Shown here piece by piece: positions 47,481 through 57,370 of a stretch of DNA of 64,000 bases; the first letter of the stretch is position 1; each line of letters opens with the position of its first letter. The notes beneath the pieces were generated by a model, which worked only from the letters and a program-made list of their open reading frames with translations, ran no database searches and was not told the DNA's origin. The translations under genes and the position numbers were made by a program. Origin of the DNA: Apium graveolens. Lineage: Eukaryota; Streptophyta; Magnoliopsida; Apiales; Apiaceae. The DNA lies in assembly GCF_009905375.1 (NCBI RefSeq), contig NC_133649.1, positions 234,946,201-235,010,200 on the forward strand, in the 5' to 3' direction.

Positions 47481-48690
47481 TTAAAGCACCTCATCTTCAG
47501 AATCTGAAGAGTATGTCCAGCTTTTCTTCTTTGTGACAAGTGTCTTGCCTTTGTCACTCTTTCCTTTCTTGTAGTCAGGAGATATGTGGCCTCTTTCACC
47601 ATAATTGTAGCATTTGACTTTTGAGGTGTCTTCTCTGTCAGACTTTGCACTTTTGCCTTCATACTTTCTGAAACATTTCTTATCAGTACTTCCACCTTTC
47701 TTGAAAAACTTCTTTCCCCTTCTGAATTTCCTGTAGGCTATCTTTGTGATACCCTTCACCATAAGAGCACACAATTTCATCATCTTTTCATCAGCATCTA
47801 TTTCAGGTAAACTTTCAGTTTCTGAATCATCATCATCAGAACTTGATAATTCTGAATCAAACTTTGTGATGAGAGCTTTTCCTTTGCCTTTCTTTGAGAC
47901 AGCCACTTTGGGGAATTCCTCCTCAGCCTTAAGAGCAACAATCCTTGACTTTCTCCCTTATCTCTTGCTTCTTTGATCCATCTCAAGTTCATAAGTCTTG
48001 AGCATACCATAAATTTCATCAAGAGTAGTTTCATCAAGAGCATAGTTGTCTCTTATAATAGTAGCCTTCAAATCCCAACTTTCAGGAAGAGCTAAAAGGA
48101 ATTTTAGATTTGAATCTTCAAGATCATATTCCTTGTCCACCAGTGATAGATCATTCAAGAGTTTGACAAACCTGTCATATAAGTCAGTTAATGACTCATT
48201 ACTTTTTGAGTTAAATTGCACATACTCTTGAGTGATTATAGTCCTCCTGTTCTTCTTGATTGCATCAGTTCCCTGGCATCTTGTCTCCAAAGCATCCCAT
48301 ATCTCCTTTGCAGTCTTGCAATGAATTACCCTGTTTGACATGACATTATCAATGGCACTATGCAGCAAATGCCTTACCTTTGCATCCATGACAATGGATG
48401 AGATATCTTCAGCTGTATACTCACTTTTCTCCTTTGGTATGGTCTTTGCTGGCTGATTTGCAACTACAACAGAGAGCTTGGTTAGCTTATGCGAACCTTC
48501 ATTAATTCTGTCAAGGTATTCTGGATCTGTAGCTTCCAGAAACATAGCCATCTTTACTTTCCATATGGGGTACTTAGAAGGTCTCAGTATGGGAACCCTA
48601 ATAGTCTCATATCGACTTTGGATTTGAGTCTTTTGAGTTTCTTCAGTTTTGGCGGGCTTGGTTGGATTTTTTGCTTCTTCAGATATGATT
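47481..48690 (-). pseudogene. Sirevirus gag, N-terminal and central part
   Basis: The minus-strand frame at 48690-47958 has the tract IRVPILRPSKYPIWKVKM, then the UBN2-type core (DALETRCQGTDAIKKNR, LLNDLSLVDKEYDLEDSNLK, MLKTYELEMDQ). After a shift near 47958 it continues at 47906-47481 with KGKGKALITKFDSELSSSDD and MKLCALMVKGITKIAYRKF. The central knuckle reads CYNYGERGHISPDYKK, so two of its cysteines are tyrosines. No ATG was found upstream; ATA before SEEAKNPTKPAK stands where the start would be expected. Confidence 0.93.
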
Positions 48691-48725
48691 GTTTTGGATC
48701 TTTAGTGTATGTGTGTTAACAGATA

Positions 48726-48738
48726 GGCTGTGATACCA
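48726..48738 (-). other. Sirevirus primer-binding site
   Basis: The minus strand reads TGGTATCACAGCC just after the LTR end, one mismatch from the initiator-Met site TGGTATCAGAGCC. Confidence 0.8.
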
Positions 48739-48740
48739 CT

Positions 48741-49712
48741 TGTTAGGTCACACAACACTGTAGAAGGGGGTTGAATACAGTGTAGAATACAATCAAATCG
48801 ATTTTGAACACAAGTAACAGTAAACATATATATTCGATATAATAGACTCTGTTACAATGGAACTGTTCTCTCTCAATGATGAACAAATATCACGAGAGTT
48901 GCTAGGTTACAATGTATGATCTTCTCGATAATGATAACACATATAGTGTAAACCTATGTCTGTGTTTATATAGTACACAGTTACAAGATAACTTCTAATT
49001 GATATGGAATATAATTCTGTCTATTAAAATATATCAATCAGATATCTTATACAATTCTTTAAGTACTCTAACTATTTCCATGCACATCTTCTTTTTGTAT
49101 TAGTCTCGATCTTCTTTCCTATAAATCAGCTTCCTTCCTTAACCGTTAGTCCTCCAGTACTTAAGTTCTGATATCCATCTTCTGATATTTATCTTCTGAT
49201 AATTTAAGTCCTGATATCCTTAATTTCTGACTTCCAATAAGTACTGATTCCTGTAAGTACTGATATTTCCTGTTTGTTAAGATCTGAAAACTAAACATGA
49301 AACATATTAGACATGACATCTCAAATATATCTAACATAAATCTGTTTGGATAAAAATACTCTAAGTCAATATCTCTACAAGTCACAGATTTAATGTTATA
49401 GAGAAGTCATTCGAGAACTCCAGAATGGCTTATCGAGAAGTCAGGATAGCTACTAGAGAACTCGGGAAGATATCGACAAGCCAAATTGAAGAACTAAAGA
49501 TTGGAGATATCGACAAGTCATTCCTTCACTATAGAACTCATAGTGTCAACAAGTCTACATTCAGTAGAGAACTCTGAGTTATCGATAAGTCAAGTTCCAC
49601 TAGAGAACTCAGAGATATAGATAAGTCAAAATTCACTAGAGAACTCTGAGATATCGACAAGGTAACTCTGACTAAAGAACTCTGAGATATCGACAAGTCA
49701 AGAAGCCACTAG
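48741..49712 (-). repeat. Sirevirus 5' LTR, interrupted
   Basis: The plus strand starts TGTTAGGTCACACAACAC and runs 972 bp to the Tekay-F insertion. It holds TCTGATAT-type words (49160-49260) and a 36-bp tandem repeat (49565-49712). The outer part of this LTR was not found to the right of Tekay-F. Confidence 0.85.
49565..49712. repeat. 36-bp tandem repeat in the Sirevirus LTR
   Basis: TAGAGAACTCTGAGATATCGA-like units start at 49565, 49601, 49637, 49673 and 49710, each 36-37 bp apart; weaker copies occur back to about 49410. Tekay-F inserted at TAG of the last unit. Confidence 0.85.
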
Positions 49713-52700
49713 TGTAATATCCGGGATATATCGTGTAATTATTTTTGTTAATAAATAATTATTATATGTGTTCAGTATCTATTCTGTGAATTATTTGTTA
49801 AGTGTTAAATGTGTTTGGATGTTTAAAAATAATATTAATTGAGTATTTTAATTTTATATGTCCAAAATAAAATATAGATAATTGTCATATCTTCCTATTT
49901 ATTTTTATGATGATTTATGATTTTATAGGAAATATATAGATTTTATAAAATCTTTTTTTTTTGAGTATTTAAAAACTATTTTATACAAATGGGAACCCAC
50001 CGACGTAACCCGTTTTTACATTTTTATAAGCCGAAACTCTTCCGAGAACTCCTTCCTAATCTAATTGTAATATTCCGAGCATTTTCCATGTTTTGACTTT
50101 TTCGATCCGGCGTACAGTTTGTCCTGCGCGGGTCCCGGCGCAACATTTTCGATATGTTATTCGTTTCGGTAGATCGATAAAACTCGTATTTTCGATAAAC
50201 GGGATCTTTTTATCAAACTATCACAATTATCACCTCGTAATACGTGTAACCAGGTGCTGAGACCAAGACCCCAGTACTAATTGTACTGATTTGGATATTT
50301 ATCCCGAAAACCGGTACCATTTGGATCAGTTTTTATAAATAAACGTACCATTTTATACCCGGAATGATCCAACTGGATACTAATTTTCCGTAATTAAAAA
50401 TATCCTTTTACCGTATTTTATTCCGTATCAAAATCATTTGCAGTCAGTTAAATATATAATTTTCCAGAGAAAAACCTTAAATTCATAAAACCTTCTGAGA
50501 ATCAAACTACAAATTCAGGGTGTTATTGAAATCAGTTGGGAAAGTTGGAGTAACCAAATCGAAGGTCTCGAGGAGTACTATCGGATTATGTGTTCCATAT
50601 CACTGCAGAAATCAAGGTTTATTTTCTGAAAATTTATTTATTTTCGAATTATTTTTATTAAAAATATGAATTTTTGTTCGGATGATTGTTTGAATGATTT
50701 GATGATTGCATGTTGTAGAGCTTGTTTTCCTGATGATTTTCATATGTCATACGTCTAATTTGGAGTTCAATAACATGTTCAAAATTGAGTTTAATTTTCG
50801 AATTTTGAAATTAGAGTTTATAACTCGCATGAATATTTTCAATTGAAATTTGGGGCTTTTTGATTTAGGGGTTATTAGCTGTTGATTTATAGTGGATTGT
50901 GTTCCTTATGAAATTTGCAATCAATTGGTATATAGCTCCTTAAAAGAGGATGTCTGAATCGAAGGGAGTTGTGTTTTGAAATTCCCGATGTTTCGCCGGA
51001 AACCGGCCAAGTTCTTGGCCATTTTCCGGCCAGGACAGGGGTCATTGTTGTGTTTTGATTGCATAAACAGATTCCTGATGTTGTGTAGAGTATATCTGGA
51101 GGTGATGGTGGTGGGAGGATGCCGGAGGCGAGTTCTCCGGCGAACCCCGACTGTTTTCCGGCGAGGGCTGGAAAAATTACAGTTTAGTATCTCAATTATT
51201 GGGGACGATGAAGTTTAGTCCCTAAAGTTTCCAGAGTTTGCAAATTTTGGATTCCTGTTTTTAAAAATATTCAAAAATTATATTTCCTATTTATTTTTAT
51301 TATAAAAATTCGTTTTTAATTTCTGAAAATACCAAAAATTATAATTTTAATTCCAAAAATTATTTTTAATTCAAAAAATAAATCTGAATTAATTATTTAA
51401 TTAATTCCAGTTAATTTTTAATTGATTATTTGGTCAATTAATTCGAAAATTAATTGATTAATTGATTTAATTAATTATTAATTGATTTTAATTAATTATT
51501 TAATTAGATTTAATTATTTAAAAATTCCTAAAAATAGTTTCGAGCTTTAAAATATTATTTTAAATTGTTTTCAAGGCTCGATAATTATTATAAACTTGTT
51601 TTGAAGCCAGATTGGGCCAACCGAACCCTGTTTATTACTCTGAAATTGATCCAACGACCCATTTTAATTCCGAAAAATGTTTTAAAAATCATTTTAAATA
51701 CCCGAAAGCCTGTTTATGACCCGAGACTCCATTATAAATGATATATCATTGATTATTTGACGTGTTATGTGCTATATATGACTTGTTGGTTAACCGTCGG
51801 TCTATATATTCAGTGTTTACTTGTTGATAATTTAACTTTCGATCCGTTAATCGGATTTTGGTAAAATGAAGGGTACATAGAAGTATATGTCGAATAGAAT
51901 CGTATGAGTTGAATATTGATAGATGCTTATGATATGTGAGCAGAAGAGGCAAGGCGTAGGAAAGGGAAACAGATAGTCGAGGAGTAGAGAGTTGTGATTG
52001 AAAGCGAGTGCAGAATAATAAGCTAGTACCAGGCAAGTGTTCTGAACTTTCTCGAGATATATTATAGTTGATTGATAGACCTATTTTATATTGCAAGTGC
52101 TTTGATGCACTGAACCCAAAACTCTGATTCTAATTATTGATCTTGAGCCGTAAACCTGATTCTTTCTAGACCATTGATTGTTGTACACCCAAATACGAAC
52201 CTCAAATATACGATACTCCTCCACAAATACATACAAACTAAATATCAAACACTGAACCAAATTGCTTACACACTCAAACCATTTTATTTTATGCTTTGAA
52301 AGACCAAATCCTTGAAACCTTGAAACATTGATTCCTTTGTTATCCAATTCTTTCATTACCCAACAGCCAAGCTTTGAAAATGCCATATTGATCCTTATGA
52401 AGATTGAAACCATTTCATTATCGAACACCCAATGTGGTTTATGATTTTGTTTATTACTTTATATTATTTATTCTGTTATTATGTTAGAATTGGATTGTTT
52501 GTTTATAAAATTATGGACCAGATTCGTGGTCAGACCATATAATGGTCAAGTTAGGCCAATGTGTGCCTTGGATCCAGTAGTTAGAGCAGTGCTGTGTGCT
52601 TTGCTCGGGGTTAATGCATGACTGATCAGCAGCCTAAACTTTGTTTTTATAATGAAAATATAATATCCAATTCTAAATCATAATCCATTGTTCACTTGAT

Positions 52701-53143
52701 ATCATAACCATTTTCACCTGATTATCATTATTCTCAGTTTTGTCATTGTGACTTGCTGAGCTAGTTAGCTCATTTGTGCGATGTTGTTTATGTTCTTTTC
52801 TAGTTAAGAAGGAACCAGTTGGTACCGAGGATCCCCAGTCCAGCGCGAGAGCTAGGGGTTCACGTTGATCGAGTTAAGTTAGTAGGCTTCTTTTGGGATA
52901 GTTTGAGTTTGTAAAAGTTTGTAATAATGTTTAATACTCAGTTCTGAGTTTGAATAGTTGGGATTTGAACGATTTGTAATATAAGTGTGTTTGGCTTGTG
53001 TGCATACTTTAACCTGTTGCGGTCCGTGGTAGTTGGTAAGTAGGGTCACTGCATATTATTATTTTATTATTGTTATAAGCAGGTTATAAATAAGGTGTGT
53101 GTGTGGACCCCTAACTTCTGACACGGGTTTGGAGGGCACCACA
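49713..53143 (+). repeat. Tekay-F 5' LTR (3431 bp)
   Basis: It starts TGTAATATCCGGGATATATCG and ends GGAGGGCACCACA, the same ends as the Tekay-E LTR read on its minus strand. The AT-rich AATTAATT tract and the CCGG-rich block are in the same order as in Tekay-E. It differs far more from either Tekay-E LTR than they do from each other. Confidence 0.93.
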
Positions 53144-53180
53144 GGTTTAGTATCAGAGCTACAGGTTTGGTATCAGAGCT
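53141..53180 (+). other. Duplicated primer-binding site of Tekay-F
   Basis: A 20-bp unit ACAGGTTTGGTATCAGAGCT is repeated in tandem (53141-53160 and 53161-53180). The first copy reads TAGTATCAGAGCT and the second TGGTATCAGAGCT. Only the second is a perfect initiator-Met complement; only the first has normal spacing to the LTR. Confidence 0.9.
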
Positions 53181-53361
53181 ACAGGTTATAAGTCACTGAC
53201 ACAAGCCTAGATTGACGTGAAAGGGTAGAGGGTTAGGATTAGAAGTAAGGAATAGAAAGATAGAACATCGAGAGGTTGAGTGCTACGGTATAATAGGTAC
53301 TACTATGATTTGCGTCATGGTTCGAGATTCTTATATTGCGATATGATTTCAGATAGCAGCG

Positions 53362-53875
53362 ATGGCCGACTCTTTCATCCCCGTATCAGCTGATCACTCA
53401 GAGCCTTCAGTTGGAGGACCGTCTTCAGATCCACGTCCTGCTGTTCCACCAGTGTTGGCTATTCTACCTCCACCTGTGTTGTAGCCCGTACCATTGCAGG
53501 CTATTCCACCCCCAGGGCATGAGGCCACCTATCAGAGGACCCCCACCTGCTGATTCAGGCTTTACTGGTCATCCAGTTACAGGAGTACATTTCCAGTTCT
53601 CTTCCTATCCTGTCCCATATCATCCGTTTGAGGCTTGCCTTATGGAGCAGCGATTCCTACAGGGTCATATTCAGGAGTTATTGCATATTATGCGTACCAG
53701 AGAGGTTGGGAGTGGTGAGAGGCGACTCAGAGAGAGGCTCCAGGCATTTCGTAGAGCAGCTGTGGTGAGGATTGCTGAGGCTACACATGAGGACATCACC
53801 CCTGATTTTCTAGTGGAGTGGGCTAAGTGGGTGCTAGAGGAGCTTGAGGAGATTGGAGGTCCAGATTTGCCATGA
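53362..53875 (+). pseudogene. Extra leader frame in Tekay-F (broken)
   Basis: ATG at 53362 opens a proline-rich frame (MADSFIPVSADHSEPSVGG ... PPVLAILPPP) with a TAG after about 40 codons and a frameshift near 53510-53520. The next frame then runs to TGA at 53873-53875 with YPVPYHPFEACLMEQRFLQG, an R/E/L-rich helical part (RRLRERLQAFRRAAVVRIAE) and WAKWVLEELEEI. It has the same position as the Tekay-A frame at 7949-8557 and the same layout of proline-rich start and basic helical end, although direct residue similarity is weak. Function is unknown. Confidence 0.55.
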
Positions 53876-54343
53876 GTTAGAGATCCAGAGATAGAGATGC
53901 TGATCAATATTGTTTTGGTTATGTAGTATGTACAGTAGTGTGTAGTATGTATCAGTAGACTTTTGGGTTGTATTTATAGACTAGTTATGCTGATTAGTGA
54001 GTAGGTTGTTGTACCCTTTTTGCTTTTACTTCCGAAGCGTCTTTACGCTTGTACTACCCCAGACTTTTGATCTATATATATCAGTACCCTTTTCCTTTCC
54101 AGCATTATCATTTACTTTACTGTACATGTTTTACTTTACCTTATTTATTGCACCAGTTATACCCATGTGATACCATGTACCCAATTCCCTTAACTGTTTA
54201 TATTCTGTAAAGAAGCATGAAATATACTTAGTTCAACTGTTACAACTGTTTTCAAATAGAGATATTTCTGTTTTACAAAACTTTTCTTTTATCCAAAGAA
54301 TTTGATTTAAAAGCTAAATAAGTTGTTTGATTCTTTACAAAAA
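53876..54343 (+). other. Spacer between leader frame and gag of Tekay-F
   Basis: 468 bp, AT-rich, no reading frame. It is equivalent to 8558-8927 in Tekay-A. Confidence 0.4.
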
Positions 54344-56962
54344 ATGCCTCCCAGAAGAAATACCCCCACCAATACCCAGAATGAAGAAACCAACAACAAC
54401 AACAATAACAACCAAGATGATACAAACCAGAATGCAAACCCAGGACCCATAGACCCAGCAATAGCCCAGATTCTCCAAATCTTGGCCCAACAAACAGTTC
54501 ACCTGGCACAACAACAACAAAGACAGACCAATCCCCAGGTAACTTTCAAAACTTTTCAGGCAGTAAACCCACCAGAATTTAAGGGTTCCTTAGAGCCGAT
54601 TGAAGCAAATTTTTGGTTAAAGGAGATAGAGAATGCATTTGCCTTAGTGAAAGTAAAGGAAGAATAGAAGGTTGAGTTTGCAAATTACTATTTGAAGAAT
54701 GAGGCCACCTATTGGTGGGAGATTGTGAAGACGTTGGAAGGTACAGATATTATTACTTGGGAGAGGTTTAAGGAATTGTTTTTAGAAAAGTATTTTCCTC
54801 AGTTTTTCCAGGATCAGATGGAGTTGAAGTTTTTAGAATTAAAGCAAGGAAATATGTCGGTGGCAGATTATGAGAGTAAGTTTCAGGAATTGTCAAGGTA
54901 TGTGCCTTCGTATATGGATACTGATAGGAAGAAGGCTAAGAGATTTTAGCTAGGTTTGAAGCCATGGATCAGAGGGAAGGTAGCCATTTTAGAGTTGGAT
55001 ACATATGCAGGAGTGGTACAGAAAGCCATAACCGAGAGCGAGATGTCCCAGAAGGAGAAGGAAAGTAAGAAAAGGAAATTTGAAGGGAATGAAGGTCAGT
55101 CACAACCAGGGAAGTTTCCAAATTTTAAGAAGGGCAAGTTTCAGCCAGGGAGGAATTTTAATTTCAAAAGACAAAATGCAGGTGACGGAAGCCAGGGCAA
55201 CCGTCCAGCCAATGTAAATCAGCTGAATCAGTTGAGGTTAACTTTTCCAGATTGTCAAGTATGTGGAAAGAAACATGGAGGAGTTTGTAATAAGTTGAAT
55301 GTAGTTTGTTTCAAGTGTAACAAAAAAGGGCACTATTCGAGGGAGTGCCGAAATCAGCCAGCAAGAGAGCCAGCAAATAAGGATCAGCCTATCCGAAATC
55401 CAGCAGTTAAGGTTCCAGCCATTGGATTTACGTGCTTTAAATGTGGAAAGCCAGGACATATAGCTAGGGATTGCAAGACACCAGCCCTAGTCAGTAATGT
55501 ATTGATGATTATGGGATCTACCCCAGCAATGAATGAGACTCCAAGGGGTAGAGTTTTTGACATGTTTGTGAAGGATGCTGTCCAGGATACTGATGTCGTG
55601 GCAGGTACATTTAATGTGAATTCTTTATGTGCCAAAGTGTTAATAGATTCGGGAGCAACTCGATCTTTTATTTCACAAGATTTTGTTAGTAAGTTAAATT
55701 GTCCAGTTGAGTATTTAAATGAAATAATGACTGTGGAATTAGAAAATCAAGAACGTGTATTTGTTAATCAAGTTTGTGGGAATTGTGAGATTGAGATTTC
55801 TAGTAGTAAGTTTTGTGTAGATTTGATACCATTAAAGTTAGGAGAATTTGACATTATCTTAGGAATGGATTGGTTATCTAAGCACGATGCCCAGATAGAT
55901 TGTCGAAATAAGAAGGTAATAGTGAAGACGCCAGACGAGAGGATAGTAACGTTCAAGGGCCAGAAGCAAGTAAAGAAGTTCTTAACGATGATTCAAGCCA
56001 AGAAGTTGCTACGGCAAGGATGCGAGCATTTCGTGGCATATATGATTGACAGAAGTCAGAAGCCAGCAAAATGTGAAGATATTCCAGTAGTGAATGAATT
56101 TTCAGACGTGTTTCCCGATGAGTTACCAGGACTTCCTCCAGACAGAGAAATTGAGTTTGCAATCGACTTAGCGCCTGGAACAGAACCAGTATCCAAGGCC
56201 CCGTACAAAATGGCATTCGTTGAAATGAAAGAGCTAGCGAAGCAATTGCAAGAGTTGTTAGAGAAAGGAGTAATCAGACTTAGTGTATCCCCGTGGGGTG
56301 CACCGGTTTTGTTTGTCAAAAAGAAGGACGGAAGCATGAGACTGTGCATCGACTATAGGGAGCTCAACAAGCTTACAATCAAGAAGAAGTATCCGTTACC
56401 CAGAATTGATGATCTGTTTGACCAATTAAAAGGAGCCAAGTACTTCTCCAAGATTGATTTAAGATCGGGATATCATCAACTAAAGATCAAGCCAGAAGAT
56501 ATACCAAAGACAGCTTTCAGAATAAGGTATGGACATTATGAATTTTTTTTGATGTCTTTTGGATTAACAAATGCCTCGACAACGTTTATGGACCGGATGA
56601 ATAGAATTTTCAAGGAATATTTAGACAAGTTCGTTATTGTGTTTATAGACGACATTTTGATTTATTCACAAACGGAAGAGGATCATGCAGAACATTTAAG
56701 AACAACTTTGGAGATTTTAAGGAAAAAGAAGTTATATGCTAAATTCTCGAAGTGTGAGTTTTGGCTACAGGAAGTTCAGTTCTTAGGACACATAGTCAGT
56801 AATGAAGGGATCAAAGTGAACCCAGCAAAGATTGAGGCCATTACAAACTGGGAAAGACCGAGAACGCCCACAGAGGTAAGAAGTTTCTTGGGATTAGCGG
56901 GATATTATCGTCGATTCGTTCAAAATTTTTCAAGGATTGCAACACCGTTGACATTACACCAG
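54344..56962 (+). pseudogene. Tekay-F gag-protease-reverse transcriptase
   Basis: One frame from ATG 54344 (MPPRRNTPTNTQNEETNNNN, asparagine/glutamine-rich) with TAG at 54665-54667 and 54947-54949. Between and after these stops are the gag core (WLKEIENAFALVKV, YWWEIVKTLEG, FLEKYFPQFFQDQMELKFL), two zinc knuckles ([28 protein letters not shown]), and the protease with intact DSGAT and GMDWLS. The RT follows with [26 protein letters not shown] and FIDDILIYS. From 54956 to the deletion point near 56955 no stop occurs. Both TAGs stand where related elements would be expected to have glutamine (CAG), consistent with C-to-T change. Confidence 0.95.
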
Positions 56963-57332
56963 ATTTGGCAATAAGGGTAAATTGAAGCCACGATACGTCG
57001 GACGATTTGAGATTTTGAAGAAAGTAGGAAAGCTTGCCTACGAATTAGCGTTACCGCCTCATATGCAACATATTCACAATGTGTTTCACGTGTCAATGCT
57101 TAAGCGATATAATCCTGATTCTAGGCATATAATAGAGTATGAACCGATAAATATCCAGCCAGATTTGTCTTTTATAGAGCAGCCGGTAAGAATTTTAGAT
57201 CTGCAAGAGAAAGTGTTGAAAAATAAGTCTGTATATTTAGTGCGAGTGTTGTGGAGAAACCCAGTGGTTGAAGAATCAACCTGGGAGCTTGAAAGTGAAA
57301 TGTTAGAAAAATATCCTCATTTGTTTTCGTAG
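56963..57332 (+). pseudogene. Tekay-F integrase C-terminus and chromodomain-like tail
   Basis: Right after RT (ATPLT) the sequence jumps to [21 protein letters not shown], so RNase H and most of integrase are deleted. The tail continues YELALPPHMQHIHNVFHVSM, RVLWRNPVVEESTWELE and YPHLFS, then TAG 57330-57332. The RT frame runs out of frame at the junction (LHQIWQ then TAA). A TTGACA-like match near 56948-56955 may be the join. Confidence 0.92.
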
Positions 57333-57357
57333 AAGATTCTGAGGACAGAATCCTATT

Positions 57358-57370
57358 AAGAGGGGGAGAA
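57358..57370 (+). other. Polypurine tract before the Tekay-F 3' LTR
   Basis: AAGAGGGGGAGAA immediately precedes TGTAACGACC. This ties the 3' LTR to the integrase tail, and not to the 5' LTR. Confidence 0.85.

Larger units (their letters stand above)
2158..49712 (-). mobile_element. Sirevirus-type Copia retrotransposon, split by two nested insertions
   Basis: The element is read on the minus strand. Its parts are a 5' LTR (48741-49712, itself interrupted), primer site, long gag with UBN2 and zinc-knuckle regions, DSGCSGHM-type protease, pre-integrase and integrase, YVDD reverse transcriptase and RNase H ending in ADIFTKPL. Tekay-A (3955-30908) interrupts the extreme end of pol and Tekay-E (34033-46212) interrupts the protease/pre-integrase junction. 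At both sites the protein frame continues across the insertion. Gag wording, the long linker with acidic/serine repeats and the protease motif match the SIRE/Maximus lineage. The left boundary is uncertain (between 2158 and 3848). Many stops show that it is inactive. Confidence 0.88.
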
